A stretch of 52,071 bases of DNA from Alphaproteobacteria bacterium (GCA_018650465.1 JABIFY010000148.1:1-52071); one strand, 5' to 3'. Positions 33,601 to 42,702 are shown, numbered from the stretch's first letter. Translations and numbers: made by a program. Notes: generated by a model not told the origin, from the sequence alone.

Positions 33601-35501
33601 TCCGACTATTGAAAAAGACAGCCGTCCTGGCGGCAGGCCTTTCTGTTCTGATCGCCAGCCAGGCACTGGCGCTGTCTCCGGTCGAAACACCCTATTTCAA
33701 AAAGATGATCGCCAAGGGTAAAATTCCACCGGTCGCAGAACGCCTGCCAGCTGAGCCGCAAGTCGTCAAGTTCTCGGGCGAGCGCAGTATCGGCCAACAT
33801 GGCGGCAATATCCGCACCCTGATCGGACGATCAAAAGATGTGCGCTATCTGGTGGTCTGGGGCTATGCCCGACTGATGGGCTATGACCATAACTTCGAAA
33901 TGAATGCTGATATCCTGAAGGAATACAAGGTCGAAGATGGCCGGGTCTTTACCTTCACTTTGCGTAAGGGTCACAAATGGTCCAACGGTGATGCCTTCAC
34001 CTCTGAAGATTTCCGCTATTGGTGGGAAGACGTTGCCAACAACAAAGACATCTCTCCGTCCGGCCCGCCGGTTGTCATGCTGGCGGAGGGCAAGCTGCCA
34101 ACATTTGAAGTGCTGGACGAAGTCACGGTGCGCTTCACCTGGGAAACACCTAACCCGTTTTTCCTCTCCCGCCTTGCCGGGGCATCGCCGCTGTTTGTCT
34201 ATCGCCCCAGCGCTTATCTCAAGAAATTCCACGCCAAATATACTGACGAAGCTGCCTTGAACAAAAAGGCCAAGACGGAGGGCCAGCGCAACTGGGCAGC
34301 CCTGCACAATCGCCTGGACAATATGTACAAGTTCAGCAATCCAGACCAACCAACCCTGCAGCCCTGGGTCAATATTACCCGTCCGCCTGCGACCCGCTTT
34401 ACCGGACGACGCAATCCCTATTATCACCGCATCGACGAAGAGGGCCGCCAGCTGCCCTACATCAACAAGATTGTCATGAACCAGTCGGATGGCAAGTTGA
34501 TACCAGCCAAGGCAGGTGCCGGTGAATCAGATTTGCAGGCCCGCAATCTGGCTTTCAAGGATTTTACTTTCCTGAAAGAATCAGAGGCGCGCGTTGGCTA
34601 CAAGGTTAACCTTTGGCGTTCGGCCAAGGGCGCACACCTGGCGCTTTATCCGAACCTGAATGTAAACGATCCTGTCTGGCGCAAGCTGCTGCGGACCACC
34701 GCTTTCCGCAACGCCCTGTCTCTGGCGGTGGATCGCGAGTTAATAAACGAATCACTGTATTTTGGCCTGGCCCTGGAACACAACAATACAGCGCTACCGG
34801 AAAGTCCGCTTTTTAAAGAAGACTATGCCTTGAAATGGACGGAGTTCGATCCCGACAAGGCCAACGAGATGCTGGATGCGCTGGGACTGGATAAGCGCGA
34901 CGACGATGGTATTCGTTTGTTGCCGGACGGTCGCCCCATGAACATCATCGTTGAAACCGCTGGCGAAGATACCGAGCAAACTGATGTGCTGGAACTTGTG
35001 CATGACGGTTGGGCCGAAGTCGGCATTAAACTTTTCACCAAACCATCACAGCGGGAAGTATTTCGCAACCGGATATTCTCGGGTGAAACCCTGATTTCGA
35101 TTTGGGGCGGCTTTGAAAATGGTTTACCCACACCTGGTATGAACCCGGCGGAACTGGCCCCCACCAGCCAGCAGAGTTTGCAGTGGCCAAAATGGGGACA
35201 ATTTTTTGAAACCAAAGGCCAGGCCGGTGAAGCACCCGATTTGCCCATGGCCAAAAAACTGGCCGAGTTGAACGGTAAATGGCTGGTGGCCACTGATGAC
35301 GACGCCCGCACAGACTTGTGGCAACAGATGTTGCAAATCCATGCTGACGAGACCTTTACCATTGGCATTGTCGCCGGGGTCATGCAGCCGGTTGTGACTT
35401 CGGGCAAGATGAAGAACATCCCTGATGAAGCCGTTTACAACTGGGACCCGGGTGCCATGTTTGGTATCTATCGTCCTGACACCTTTTATTACGCGAAGTA
35501 A
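33597..35501 (+). CDS. ABC importer solute-binding protein (family 5)
   Basis: This 634-residue periplasmic binding protein is of the SBP_bac_5 type that serves peptide, nickel and some sugar importers. Residues 1-25 are a signal peptide (AVLAAGLSVLIASQALALS); no lipobox cysteine is present. Family marks are VFTFTLRKGHKWSNGDAFTS and RNALSLAVDRELINESLYFG. It is about 100 residues longer than DppA, as in the subgroup with an extended middle region. The preference is unknown. It overlaps the ATPase gene by 4 bases and lies 48 bases before the first permease gene, so it is in the same transcript. Confidence 0.94.
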   Translation: MIRLLKKTAVLAAGLSVLIASQALALSPVETPYFKKMIAKGKIPPVAERLPAEPQVVKFSGERSIGQHGGNIRTLIGRSKDVRYLVVWGYARLMGYDHNFEMNADILKEYKVEDGRVFTFTLRKGHKWSNGDAFTSEDFRYWWEDVANNKDISPSGPPVVMLAEGKLPTFEVLDEVTVRFTWETPNPFFLSRLAGASPLFVYRPSAYLKKFHAKYTDEAALNKKAKTEGQRNWAALHNRLDNMYKFSNPDQPTLQPWVNITRPPATRFTGRRNPYYHRIDEEGRQLPYINKIVMNQSDGKLIPAKAGAGESDLQARNLAFKDFTFLKESEARVGYKVNLWRSAKGAHLALYPNLNVNDPVWRKLLRTTAFRNALSLAVDRELINESLYFGLALEHNNTALPESPLFKEDYALKWTEFDPDKANEMLDALGLDKRDDDGIRLLPDGRPMNIIVETAGEDTEQTDVLELVHDGWAEVGIKLFTKPSQREVFRNRIFSGETLISIWGGFENGLPTPGMNPAELAPTSQQSLQWPKWGQFFETKGQAGEAPDLPMAKKLAELNGKWLVATDDDARTDLWQQMLQIHADETFTIGIVAGVMQPVVTSGKMKNIPDEAVYNWDPGAMFGIYRPDTFYYAK

Positions 35502-35549
35502 CCTTTTATTGGACCGCATAGCTGAGACCGCTGGAGAGTAAGACAAGAA

Positions 35550-36572
35550 ATGTTCACTTATATTGTTCACCGGATGCTGATCATGATCCCGACTTTGTTG
35601 GCGATCAGTGTGCTTGTGTTCATCATTATCCAGCTGCCACCGGGCGATTATCTGTCGAACCAGATACAGGAACTGAAAGCCCAGGGCGAAACAGCGGCTT
35701 TGGAAAAAATTGAATTCCTGCGCGAACAATATGGCCTCGACCGACCCATGGTTCAACAATATGCCGTCTGGGTGGGAATCTGGCCTGGCAACAACGGCTT
35801 TGAGGGTTTGTTACAAGGTAATCTGGGCTATTCCTTTGAATATAATTTGCCTGTTGGTGATGTCGTTGGTGACCGTCTGTTCCTGTCTTTTCTGGTGTCC
35901 TTCACCACCATCATTTTTACCTGGATCGTCTCTTTCCCCATCGGGGTATATTCGGCGACGCACCAATACAGCATCGGCGATCACAGCCTGACGTTTCTGG
36001 GCTTTATCGGATTGGCCACGCCCAACTTCCTGCTGGCGCTGGTCTTGTTGTATTATGCCAACGTGACTTTCGGCACCTCCATCGGCGGCCTGATGGACCC
36101 ACAATATCTGGAAGAGCCCTGGTCCTTTGCCAAGCTGATGTCCGTTTTGGAACATCTGTGGATTCCGGTTGTCGTCATTGGCACTTCGGGCACCGCAGGT
36201 ATGATCCGCCGTCTGCGCGCGAACTTGCTGGACGAGCTGCAAAAACAATATGTCACCACTGGCCGCGCCAAAGGCCTGCACCCCTTCAAGGTGCTCATGA
36301 AGTATCCTTTGCGCATGGCCCTGAACCCGTTCATTGCCGATATTGGCAACATGCTGCCGCAAGTGATTTCTGGTGCCGCCATTGTTTCTGTGGTGCTGTC
36401 ACTGCCCACCACTGGCCCTATGCTGGTGGAAGCCTTGCGCTCGCAGGATCAATACCTGGCCGGATCATTCCTGATGTTCCTCGCCGCCCTGACCGTGGTT
36501 GGCATGTTCCTGTCTGATCTGGCCCTGGCGATGCTCGACCCTCGTATTCGCCTGACCGGGGGTTCACGATGA
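35550..36572 (+). CDS. ABC importer permease, DppB/OppB type
   Basis: This 340-residue inner-membrane protein has six helices, starting at the usual HRMLIMIPTLLAISVLVFII. The cytoplasmic EAA-type loop lies in TGRAKGLHPFKVLMKYPLRMALNPF, which docks on the ATPase. It is the first of the two permeases and pairs with the gene at 36569, overlapping it by 4 bases. Length and topology are normal for the class. Nothing in it points to a particular substrate. Confidence 0.95.
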   Translation: MFTYIVHRMLIMIPTLLAISVLVFIIIQLPPGDYLSNQIQELKAQGETAALEKIEFLREQYGLDRPMVQQYAVWVGIWPGNNGFEGLLQGNLGYSFEYNLPVGDVVGDRLFLSFLVSFTTIIFTWIVSFPIGVYSATHQYSIGDHSLTFLGFIGLATPNFLLALVLLYYANVTFGTSIGGLMDPQYLEEPWSFAKLMSVLEHLWIPVVVIGTSGTAGMIRRLRANLLDELQKQYVTTGRAKGLHPFKVLMKYPLRMALNPFIADIGNMLPQVISGAAIVSVVLSLPTTGPMLVEALRSQDQYLAGSFLMFLAALTVVGMFLSDLALAMLDPRIRLTGGSR

Positions 36573-37759
36573 CTGACATCAGTAAAAGTGATGCCCCTGA
36601 TAATGATGGCCGGCCATTGGAACATTATGTCAGCCAGGAACCGTTCGATCCTTATTCCGTTGAGAAACTAACGCCGGAGCAGGAACGCTATTACATGGCG
36701 TCGCAATGGACGATGATGTGGTGGAAGTTCAAGCGCCATAAAATCGCCGTGGCTTCGGGCATTATCTTGTTGCTGATGTATGCCTCTGCTTTATTCAGTG
36801 AGGTTATCGCACCGTATGAATTAAGCGAAAAGAACCGGCGCTATATCTACGCGCCACCGCAATCTATTCACATGTTCCATGAGGGGGAGTTTGTCGGACC
36901 GTTTGTCTATGGCTACAAGCTGAAGCTGGACCGCAAAACCATGAAGCGGTTCTATACGCCGAACCACAAAAAGGTTCAGCCCATCCGCTTTTTCTGTAGC
37001 GGCAGCAAGTACGAGTTTATGAACCTGTTCAAGGCCGATTTCCATCTGGCCTGTCCCGCCAAACGCGGCACCCTGTTCTTGTTCGGCACGGACCGCCTGG
37101 GGCGTGATATGTTCTCGCGCATTGTCTATGGCACCCGAATATCGCTTACCGTGGGTCTGATCGGTATTACCGTCAGCTTCATACTGGGCATAATTATTGG
37201 CGGTTTTGCCGGATATTATGGCGGCTGGTTTGACACCCTGGCCCAACGCCTCATCGAGATCATTCGATCCTTCCCGGAATTGCCGTTGTGGATGGCCTTG
37301 TCGGCTGCCTTGCCGGTGACCTGGTCGCCGGTGCTGATCTATTTTGGTATCACGATTATTTTGGGGCTGCTTGACTGGACTGGTCTGGCGCGAGCCGTGC
37401 GTGGCAAGTTCATGGCCTTGCGCGAAGAAGATTTCGCCAGTGCCGCTGAACTGATGGGGGCCAAGCCAAGCCGCATTATTGGTCGCCATCTAGTACCGTC
37501 TTTCATGAGCCATCTGATCGCTTCGGCCACCTTGTCTGTACCGTCGATGATCCTGGGTGAAACTGCCCTGAGCTTTCTCGGTTTGGGCCTGCGCCCGCCG
37601 ATTACCAGTTGGGGTGTCTTGCTGAACGAAGCCCAGAATATCAACGCCGTTGCATTGTACCCGTGGCTGATGTTACCGGTCGCCCCTGTGATTTTGGTCG
37701 TCCTGGCCTTCAACTTCTTCGGCGATGGCCTGAGAGACGCGGCTGATCCTTATAAATAG
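36569..37759 (+). CDS. ABC importer permease, DppC/OppC type, with long periplasmic insert
   Basis: This 396-residue permease has an N-terminal cytoplasmic tail, a first helix (about 68-90), and then roughly 100 periplasmic residues before the TDRLGRDMFSRIVYGTRISL segment that opens the permease core. Ordinary DppC proteins have about 50 fewer residues here. The core carries the EAA-type loop in ELMGAKPSRIIGRHLVPSFM and the ends with GETALSFLGLGLRPP. The insert includes two cysteines (near FFCSGSK and LACPAK) that could form a disulphide. It is the last gene of the long cluster; a terminator hairpin starts 4 bases later. Confidence 0.94.
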   Translation: MTDISKSDAPDNDGRPLEHYVSQEPFDPYSVEKLTPEQERYYMASQWTMMWWKFKRHKIAVASGIILLLMYASALFSEVIAPYELSEKNRRYIYAPPQSIHMFHEGEFVGPFVYGYKLKLDRKTMKRFYTPNHKKVQPIRFFCSGSKYEFMNLFKADFHLACPAKRGTLFLFGTDRLGRDMFSRIVYGTRISLTVGLIGITVSFILGIIIGGFAGYYGGWFDTLAQRLIEIIRSFPELPLWMALSAALPVTWSPVLIYFGITIILGLLDWTGLARAVRGKFMALREEDFASAAELMGAKPSRIIGRHLVPSFMSHLIASATLSVPSMILGETALSFLGLGLRPPITSWGVLLNEAQNINAVALYPWLMLPVAPVILVVLAFNFFGDGLRDAADPYK

Positions 37760-37762
37760 AAT

Positions 37763-37797
37763 AAGCCGGAATCCGCTTCTTCAGTAGATTCCGGCTT
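37763..37797. terminator. Bidirectional terminator hairpin
   Basis: An 11-bp perfect stem, AAGCCGGAATC with GATTCCGGCTT, encloses 13 bases between the converging permease and flavodoxin-like genes. The minus-strand stop codon (37781-37783) lies in the loop, so the hairpin includes the last codons of that gene. T-tracts are weak. Confidence 0.6.
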
Positions 37798-38260
37798 CAA
37801 GTCCGGCCGCCATGGTCATGCCCAGTTCTTTACCCTGGTCGACAAAATCCGGGTTCCAGTCGCCGCGGCAAACCAGGGGTTCAACAACGGTTCGCCATTT
37901 CAGACCTGTGGTGATGGTGTCGATGGCACGGCGGGTGCCGGTGCCGTCGTGGCCAGCCCGAATGTAGACCCCCATGGGCAAGCCCTGCTTTTCTTCCAGG
38001 CAGGGATAATAGATGCGATCAAAAAAGTCCTTCAGGGCACCACTCATATAACCAAGGTTTTCGGTCGTGCCCAGGATGATGGCATCCGTATCCAGGACAT
38101 CTTGCGGGTCCGCCTCAAAAGGGGTGCGTAACGTGACCTGGATGCCATCAATTTTCGGTGATCGGGCGCCCGCCAGAACAGCATCCCGCAAGGCACCAGT
38201 GTTCGCCGAAGGTACATGAGCCACAATCAGCAGGCGTTTTTGAGCAATTGGCATCGTCAT
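37781..38260 (-). CDS. Flavodoxin-like / NAD(P)H-dependent FMN reductase family protein
   Basis: This 159-residue flavodoxin-fold protein begins KRLLIVAHVPSANTGALRDAVLAGA, where the Ser-Ala-Asn-Thr-Gly loop would hold the FMN phosphate. IILGTTENLGYMSGALKDFFDRI is the typical second flavin loop. Such proteins are quinone or FMN reductases or electron carriers. The start at 38260 (MTMPIAQK) is chosen over an upstream frame without similarity; 38254 is the close alternative. It is divergent from the PAS kinase gene, with 76 bases between the starts. The electron partner is unknown. Confidence 0.88.
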   Translation of the reverse strand: MTMPIAQKRLLIVAHVPSANTGALRDAVLAGARSPKIDGIQVTLRTPFEADPQDVLDTDAIILGTTENLGYMSGALKDFFDRIYYPCLEEKQGLPMGVYIRAGHDGTGTRRAIDTITTGLKWRTVVEPLVCRGDWNPDFVDQGKELGMTMAAGLEAGIY

Positions 38261-38336
38261 AGTTTCATGATGGTTTGAACCACCTGCCCAGTGCAATGGT
38301 CTAATACCGGTATTTATAGCAGTGTATGATTCCTGC

Positions 38337-39872
38337 ATGAATAACTCTAAGCTTCATACCATGTCAGTTGCCACAAACATTCTGAATAATGTGCTGGATC
38401 ATATTATCCAGGGCGTCGTCATGTACGACAGCGATCGCCGCCTGGTCATTTGGAACGACCAATTCGAACATATATTACAGTTTCCGAAAGGCCTGCTGAA
38501 AGTTGGCCTACCCATCATGGACTTAACCTCCTTCTTGACCAAAAGAGGTGACTTTGGCATCGGTGACCCTTCAGAACTTGCCCGGGCTCGCATTGATTTT
38601 TTGTGGACGCAATCGACTTTGAAGTCCGAAATCAAGGTCCGCGACGATCATATCTACGAAGTTTTATCGCACATGACATATGACGGCGGTCTCGTCATAA
38701 CCTACACAGACATCACCGAGCGAAAAAAGGCGGAACAGGATTTACGGCTAAGTGAGGCCCGGTTTCGGGATTACACCGATTCCGGGTCTGACTGGTATTG
38801 GGAAGCAGATGCAAACCAAATCTATACATATTTTTCTGAAATTCGAACGGGCGCTGGCAAGAAAATTGACGCCAGTGACCTGATTGGTATCAACAGGATC
38901 AAGCGACATGAAGAAACAATGCTTGATCCCAAACTCTTGGTGCCACACGTCAAGGATATTGAGGCTCGACGGCCTTTCAGAGATTTTGAATATGGACTTG
39001 CCCCAAACTTGTTTGTCTCCGTAAATGGCAAGCCGGTGTTTGATGAAACAGGTGATTTTATTGGATACCGGGGAGTTGGAAGAGACGTCACCAACCAGGT
39101 TCTGGCACAACAGGAAATCAAGAAACAACGGGACGAGCTGGAACTGCTGAACCTGCAAAAAAGCAAGTTCTTCTCAATCATCGCCCACGATCTGAAAAAC
39201 CCTTTCAATGTTATGATCGGCTATGCAGACCTGATCGAAAAAATGGGCGATCAGCTTGACCGGAAAAAATTGCTTGAGATCGCCAGGTCCATCGGTGTTA
39301 CCAGTCACAATCTGTATCGCTTGCTGGAAAACCTGCTGGCCTGGGGGCAATCACAAATGGGCGCGACCAGATTTGACCCCTCAACCGTGCACCTGCACGA
39401 CTTGTTAAATCAGGCGACACAAGACCTGAGCGCCGCCGCTGAAGCGAAAAATATCGACCTGAAACTGGAGGTTACTGATATTGCCCTGGTCGCCGACCCC
39501 GATTTAATCACGACCGTCATCCGTAATCTGGTCAGCAATGCCATCAAATTTACACCGGCAAAAGGTGATATTACTGTCAGCGCGATAAGCCAACACAATA
39601 ATGGTGGTGGGGATCAAATCATCGTATCCGTCGCAGACACCGGCATTGGTATCAGCGAAGAACGCCTGACAAATCTTTTTGATCTTGATACCAATATCTC
39701 GACATCCGGCACCGGTGGCGAAGCCGGTACAGGATTGGGTCTTTTGATTTGCAAAGAATTTGTTGAACAACATGGCGGCACTATTTCAGCTGCCAGTGAA
39801 CCGGGCGAAGGTACGACTGTTATGTTTTCCCTTCCCGGCACGCCAGCGGTTGCCAGCCCAGCTGCAAACTGA
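38337..39872 (+). CDS. PAS-domain sensor histidine kinase
   Basis: This 511-residue kinase has no membrane helices, so it senses inside the cell. A PAS domain of the PAS_7 kind (about 10-125) has GVVMYDSDRRLVIWNDQFEH; a second PAS lies at about 135-255 and includes DSGSDWYWEADANQIYTYFS. The HisKA part has FFSIIAHDLKNPFNVMIGY with His284. The ATPase part has NLVSNAIKFTP, DTGIGIS and GTGLGLLICKEF. Its first PAS domain is close in wording to the third PAS of the hybrid kinase at 3971-8410 (YDSDRRLVTWNEQY). The ATG at 38337 is preferred to a GTG at 38322; a ribosome site is not obvious. No response regulator adjoins it. Confidence 0.93.
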   Translation: MNNSKLHTMSVATNILNNVLDHIIQGVVMYDSDRRLVIWNDQFEHILQFPKGLLKVGLPIMDLTSFLTKRGDFGIGDPSELARARIDFLWTQSTLKSEIKVRDDHIYEVLSHMTYDGGLVITYTDITERKKAEQDLRLSEARFRDYTDSGSDWYWEADANQIYTYFSEIRTGAGKKIDASDLIGINRIKRHEETMLDPKLLVPHVKDIEARRPFRDFEYGLAPNLFVSVNGKPVFDETGDFIGYRGVGRDVTNQVLAQQEIKKQRDELELLNLQKSKFFSIIAHDLKNPFNVMIGYADLIEKMGDQLDRKKLLEIARSIGVTSHNLYRLLENLLAWGQSQMGATRFDPSTVHLHDLLNQATQDLSAAAEAKNIDLKLEVTDIALVADPDLITTVIRNLVSNAIKFTPAKGDITVSAISQHNNGGGDQIIVSVADTGIGISEERLTNLFDLDTNISTSGTGGEAGTGLGLLICKEFVEQHGGTISAASEPGEGTTVMFSLPGTPAVASPAAN

Positions 39873-39962
39873 TACTGCCAATCCTCAAACTTAAGTCCTC
39901 AACCCTGTCTCGCAGCCCGAGACGACATTCCTGTACGAACCCTACGTGAAGTGAGAGACCCC

Positions 39963-40637
39963 ATGGATTTTGAAACACTTGTGGCCGAACGCCGCAGCAT
40001 ACGCGGCTATAAACCTGATCCCGTATCAAAAGAAGTCATTCAGGAAATAATCGAAATCGCCAAGGGTGCGCCATCTTCCATGAACACCCAGCCCTGGTTT
40101 TTTCATGTCGTGACAGGAGAACCCCTGGAGCGCATCCGCGAAGGCAATACCGAACGCATGTTAGCCGGTATCAAACCACAACGTGAAATTTCCACACACG
40201 ATGCATATGTTGGTGTTCATCGCCAGCGCCAAGTCGATATTGCTGTTAAACTGTTTGAAGCCATGGGCATTGAACGCGACGACAAACCGCGACGCCAGGA
40301 TTGGGTCATGCGCGGCTTTCGCCAGTTTGACGCCCCCGTCTCCATCGTCATGACTTATGACAAGAGCCTGGAACCGGCAACCATTGCACATTTTGATTTG
40401 GGCGCTGTGACCTATGGTCTTGTGCTGGCCGCCTGGTCAAAGGGTCTGGGCACCGTCATCAATGGCCAGGGCATCATGCAATCCGCTGTCGTCAGAGAAC
40501 ACGCCAAAATCCCCGACGAACAGGTCATCATGACTTGCATCGCCATGGGCTATCCCGATTACGAGTTTGAAGCCAACGACGTCAAATCAGATCGCACGCC
40601 CAATGAAGACATCGTAACTTTCACAGGGTTTGAATAA
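39963..40637 (+). CDS. Nitroreductase family protein
   Basis: This 224-residue FMN oxidoreductase is of the nitroreductase fold. The start DFETLVAERRSIRGYKPDPV carries the arginines that bind the FMN phosphate, APSSMNTQPWFFHVV is the second flavin block, and GLGTVINGQGIMQS with IMTCIAMGYPDYE forms the C-terminal one. Members reduce nitro-compounds, quinones or enones with NAD(P)H; the true substrate is unknown. The ATG at 39963 is chosen over a GTG at 39951. It lies 90 bases after the PAS kinase gene, and a strong promoter for the next gene starts 33 bases after its stop. Confidence 0.92.
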   Translation: MDFETLVAERRSIRGYKPDPVSKEVIQEIIEIAKGAPSSMNTQPWFFHVVTGEPLERIREGNTERMLAGIKPQREISTHDAYVGVHRQRQVDIAVKLFEAMGIERDDKPRRQDWVMRGFRQFDAPVSIVMTYDKSLEPATIAHFDLGAVTYGLVLAAWSKGLGTVINGQGIMQSAVVREHAKIPDEQVIMTCIAMGYPDYEFEANDVKSDRTPNEDIVTFTGFE

Positions 40638-40669
40638 ACGTCGGTTCTGAACGCGACACTTGACCCCAT

Positions 40670-40698
40670 TTGACAACTGAAACAAGTGTCCCTATATA
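40670..40698 (+). promoter_or_regulatory. Strong sigma-70-type promoter
   Basis: TTGACA (40670-40675) and TATATA (40693-40698) are exactly 17 bases apart, the best housekeeping promoter match in the window. Transcription should start near 40705, giving a leader of about 157 bases before the ATG at 40862. Confidence 0.75.
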
Positions 40699-40704
40699 AG
40701 CGCC

Positions 40705-40861
40705 ACGGGTGAAGGCCCCTGCCGCTCGCTGGTTCTGCCATGGTGAAGCCTTCTTCGGTCACATCGACCGACTTTCATCTACCGACTTTCAACGTGTGCG
40801 GTCTGATGGCAACGCGAGCCCCAACTGGTTTTCCGCATCATGACTTTGAAAGAGGTTTGTG
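40705..40861 (+). ncRNA. Candidate structured 5' leader
   Basis: The transcribed leader between the strong promoter and the small-protein gene is rich in pairing. GAAGGC near 40713 can pair with GCCTTC near 40748. TCGGTC (40755-40760) pairs with GACCGA (40766-40771) around ACATC. Two 14-base direct repeats starting ACCGACTTTCA follow at 40767 and 40781. The end AAAGAGGT is the ribosome site of the next gene. The pattern fits a regulatory leader or a processed small RNA, but no known riboswitch class is recognised. Confidence 0.45.
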
Positions 40862-41329
40862 ATGACATCTTCATCTATGGTTCCTGCAATCGATATCCTG
40901 AAACAACAGGCAAAATCCCTGCGCGCTGAACAGTCGTTTGGTAACAATCCCATCAGCCACAGCCGGTCGCTGGAATTGGTGGCCCATCAACTGGGTTATC
41001 GCGACTGGAACACCTTGCGTAGCGTAAGTGAAAGCCAGACAGCGCCGGCGACTGACTTATCCTGTCCCGTTGCCATAGGTGACCAGGTCAGCGGTTTGTA
41101 TCTCGGTCAACCGTTCACGGCGAAAGTATTGAATCTGGTGGCACACGAGACCAACAATTTGTTCCGCATTACTATGCATTTTGACGAGCCGGTTGACGTT
41201 GTCACCCACCAGTCTTTTTCGGCTTTTCGCCAAAGGGTCAGTGGCAATATCGATTCCACCGGCAAAACCCTGGAAAAAACCTCCAACGGTGTGCCCCAGA
41301 TTCAATTACATGTGGCAGGTGAAAAATGA
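40862..41329 (+). CDS. Small protein related to the glyoxalase-superfamily N-terminal domain
   Basis: A 155-residue protein. The first half reads AIDILKQQAKSLRAEQS, then ISHSRSLELVAHQLGYRDWNTLR, the pattern of a domain common in alphaproteobacterial proteins annotated as glyoxalase-superfamily. The second half (about 65-150) has GDQVSGLYLGQPFTAKVLNL and looks like a small beta-barrel. No glyoxalase metal site is visible, so that label may mislead. A strong ribosome site AGAGGT lies 5 bases before the ATG. It has its own strong promoter and long leader and is coupled to the MATE gene by an ATGA overlap. The function is not known. Confidence 0.75.
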   Translation: MTSSSMVPAIDILKQQAKSLRAEQSFGNNPISHSRSLELVAHQLGYRDWNTLRSVSESQTAPATDLSCPVAIGDQVSGLYLGQPFTAKVLNLVAHETNNLFRITMHFDEPVDVVTHQSFSAFRQRVSGNIDSTGKTLEKTSNGVPQIQLHVAGEK

Positions 41330-42702
41330 CCTCGGAAAATATTTACCTGAAGGGATCACTGCTGCCCCTGTTCGCCAAAACGGCCTCGCCTATCATTTTG
41401 ATTATGCTGTTGAACGGCCTGTTCACTTTGGTAGATGCCTGGTTTATCGGCACCTGGGTCGGGGCTGACGCCTTAACCGGTGTTACCTTGATGTTTCCGG
41501 TTTACATGTTGCTGGTTGCCTTGTCGGGTTTGGTTTCCAGTGGCTTTTCCAGTATCTACGCACGTTTGCTGGGGGCCGGAAAAATGGCTGAAGCCGGCGC
41601 TGTTTATGGCCAGGCCCTGTTCCTGGCTCTGGGCGTTTGCGGCGTGCTGATTTCAACATTTTATTGGGGGGGTCAAGAACTGGTCGATCAAATCGCCAAC
41701 GGGTCTGAGGTGCTGGCGACTGCAGGATACAGTTATATTTCCGTCCTGGTCTTCTGTTCACCACTGATTTTCATGTTGCCGATCAACATCGATGCCTTGC
41801 GCTGTGAGGGATTGTTGCGTGTCATGGCCACAATTTCAGTGACCTCAGCTTTTCTTAATATGGGATTCGATTACCTTTTTGTCGTCGAGATGGGTTGGGG
41901 TGTGCCGGGATCAGCCTGGGGCACTGTCCTGGCGCAAGCATGCTCTCTGTCAGCCATTGTGACCTGGCGTCTGATCGGCAAGCCGTCGCCCGTTTTTCGC
42001 TTTGCCAATATCAAGTTCGGGTGGCGGCACTGGGGACGATTATTGGCACTGGGCGCGCCCTCCAGCCTGGGCTATATCGGTGTTTCCCTGTCGGCCGGAC
42101 TAACGCTTTATTGTCTGCAGCTTTGGAGCGGCGACAGCTATGAGGCGACAGCAGGGGCCTTTGGTATCATCACCCGTTTGATGACGTTTACATTTTTACC
42201 ATTGTTGGGGTTGAGCATGGCCTTTCAGACCATTGCCGGGAACAATTTTGGTGCCGAACTTTGGCAGCGGTCAGATCATAGCCTGCGTACCGCACTGGTG
42301 GTTGCCGTGATCTATTGCGTGGGCGTTCAGACAATATTTCTGGCCAGCAAGTCGGTTATCGGTCTGATCTTTGTTGATGACATGGCCATCGTAAACGAGA
42401 TCAATCGTATCTTGCCATTGGCAACGTTCCTGCTGTTTCTGTTCGGGCCGCTGATGATGATCGCCACCTGGTTTCAGGCCATCGGCGATGCCGGACGCGC
42501 CGCCTTGCTGGGCCTGTCCCGCACCTATCTGTTTGCCTTGCCACTGACATTTTCGTTGCCGTTTTTGTTCGGCGAGCCCGGCATCTGGTATGGCGGCATC
42601 GTCGCCGAAGTTCTGGTCTTGTTATTGACCATCGTGGTTCTTCGACGGCAAGCCAGATTACAGGGGCATCACTGGGGATTGTTTCGTCGTCAATCAGCCT
42701 GA
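41326..42702 (+). CDS. MATE-family efflux transporter
   Basis: This 458-residue inner-membrane protein has about twelve helices in two homologous halves. The N-terminal half holds LLPLFAKTASPIILIMLLNG and VDAWFIGTWVGADALTGV, typical of MATE exporters that use sodium or proton gradients to expel drugs or metabolites. The C-terminal half begins near LLALGAPSSLGYIGVSLSAG. Length is normal. The start overlaps the preceding small-protein gene by 4 bases (ATGA), so the two are co-translated. The 3' end overlaps the convergent thioesterase gene by 13 bases. The substrate is unknown. Confidence 0.94.
   Translation: MTSENIYLKGSLLPLFAKTASPIILIMLLNGLFTLVDAWFIGTWVGADALTGVTLMFPVYMLLVALSGLVSSGFSSIYARLLGAGKMAEAGAVYGQALFLALGVCGVLISTFYWGGQELVDQIANGSEVLATAGYSYISVLVFCSPLIFMLPINIDALRCEGLLRVMATISVTSAFLNMGFDYLFVVEMGWGVPGSAWGTVLAQACSLSAIVTWRLIGKPSPVFRFANIKFGWRHWGRLLALGAPSSLGYIGVSLSAGLTLYCLQLWSGDSYEATAGAFGIITRLMTFTFLPLLGLSMAFQTIAGNNFGAELWQRSDHSLRTALVVAVIYCVGVQTIFLASKSVIGLIFVDDMAIVNEINRILPLATFLLFLFGPLMMIATWFQAIGDAGRAALLGLSRTYLFALPLTFSLPFLFGEPGIWYGGIVAEVLVLLLTIVVLRRQARLQGHHWGLFRRQSA

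Noticed and set aside
39907-39923. GTCTCG/CGAGAC hairpin after the PAS kinase gene as a terminator
   Set aside because: The stem is only six pairs and no T-tract follows; the nitroreductase gene starts 40 bases later and may be on the same transcript.
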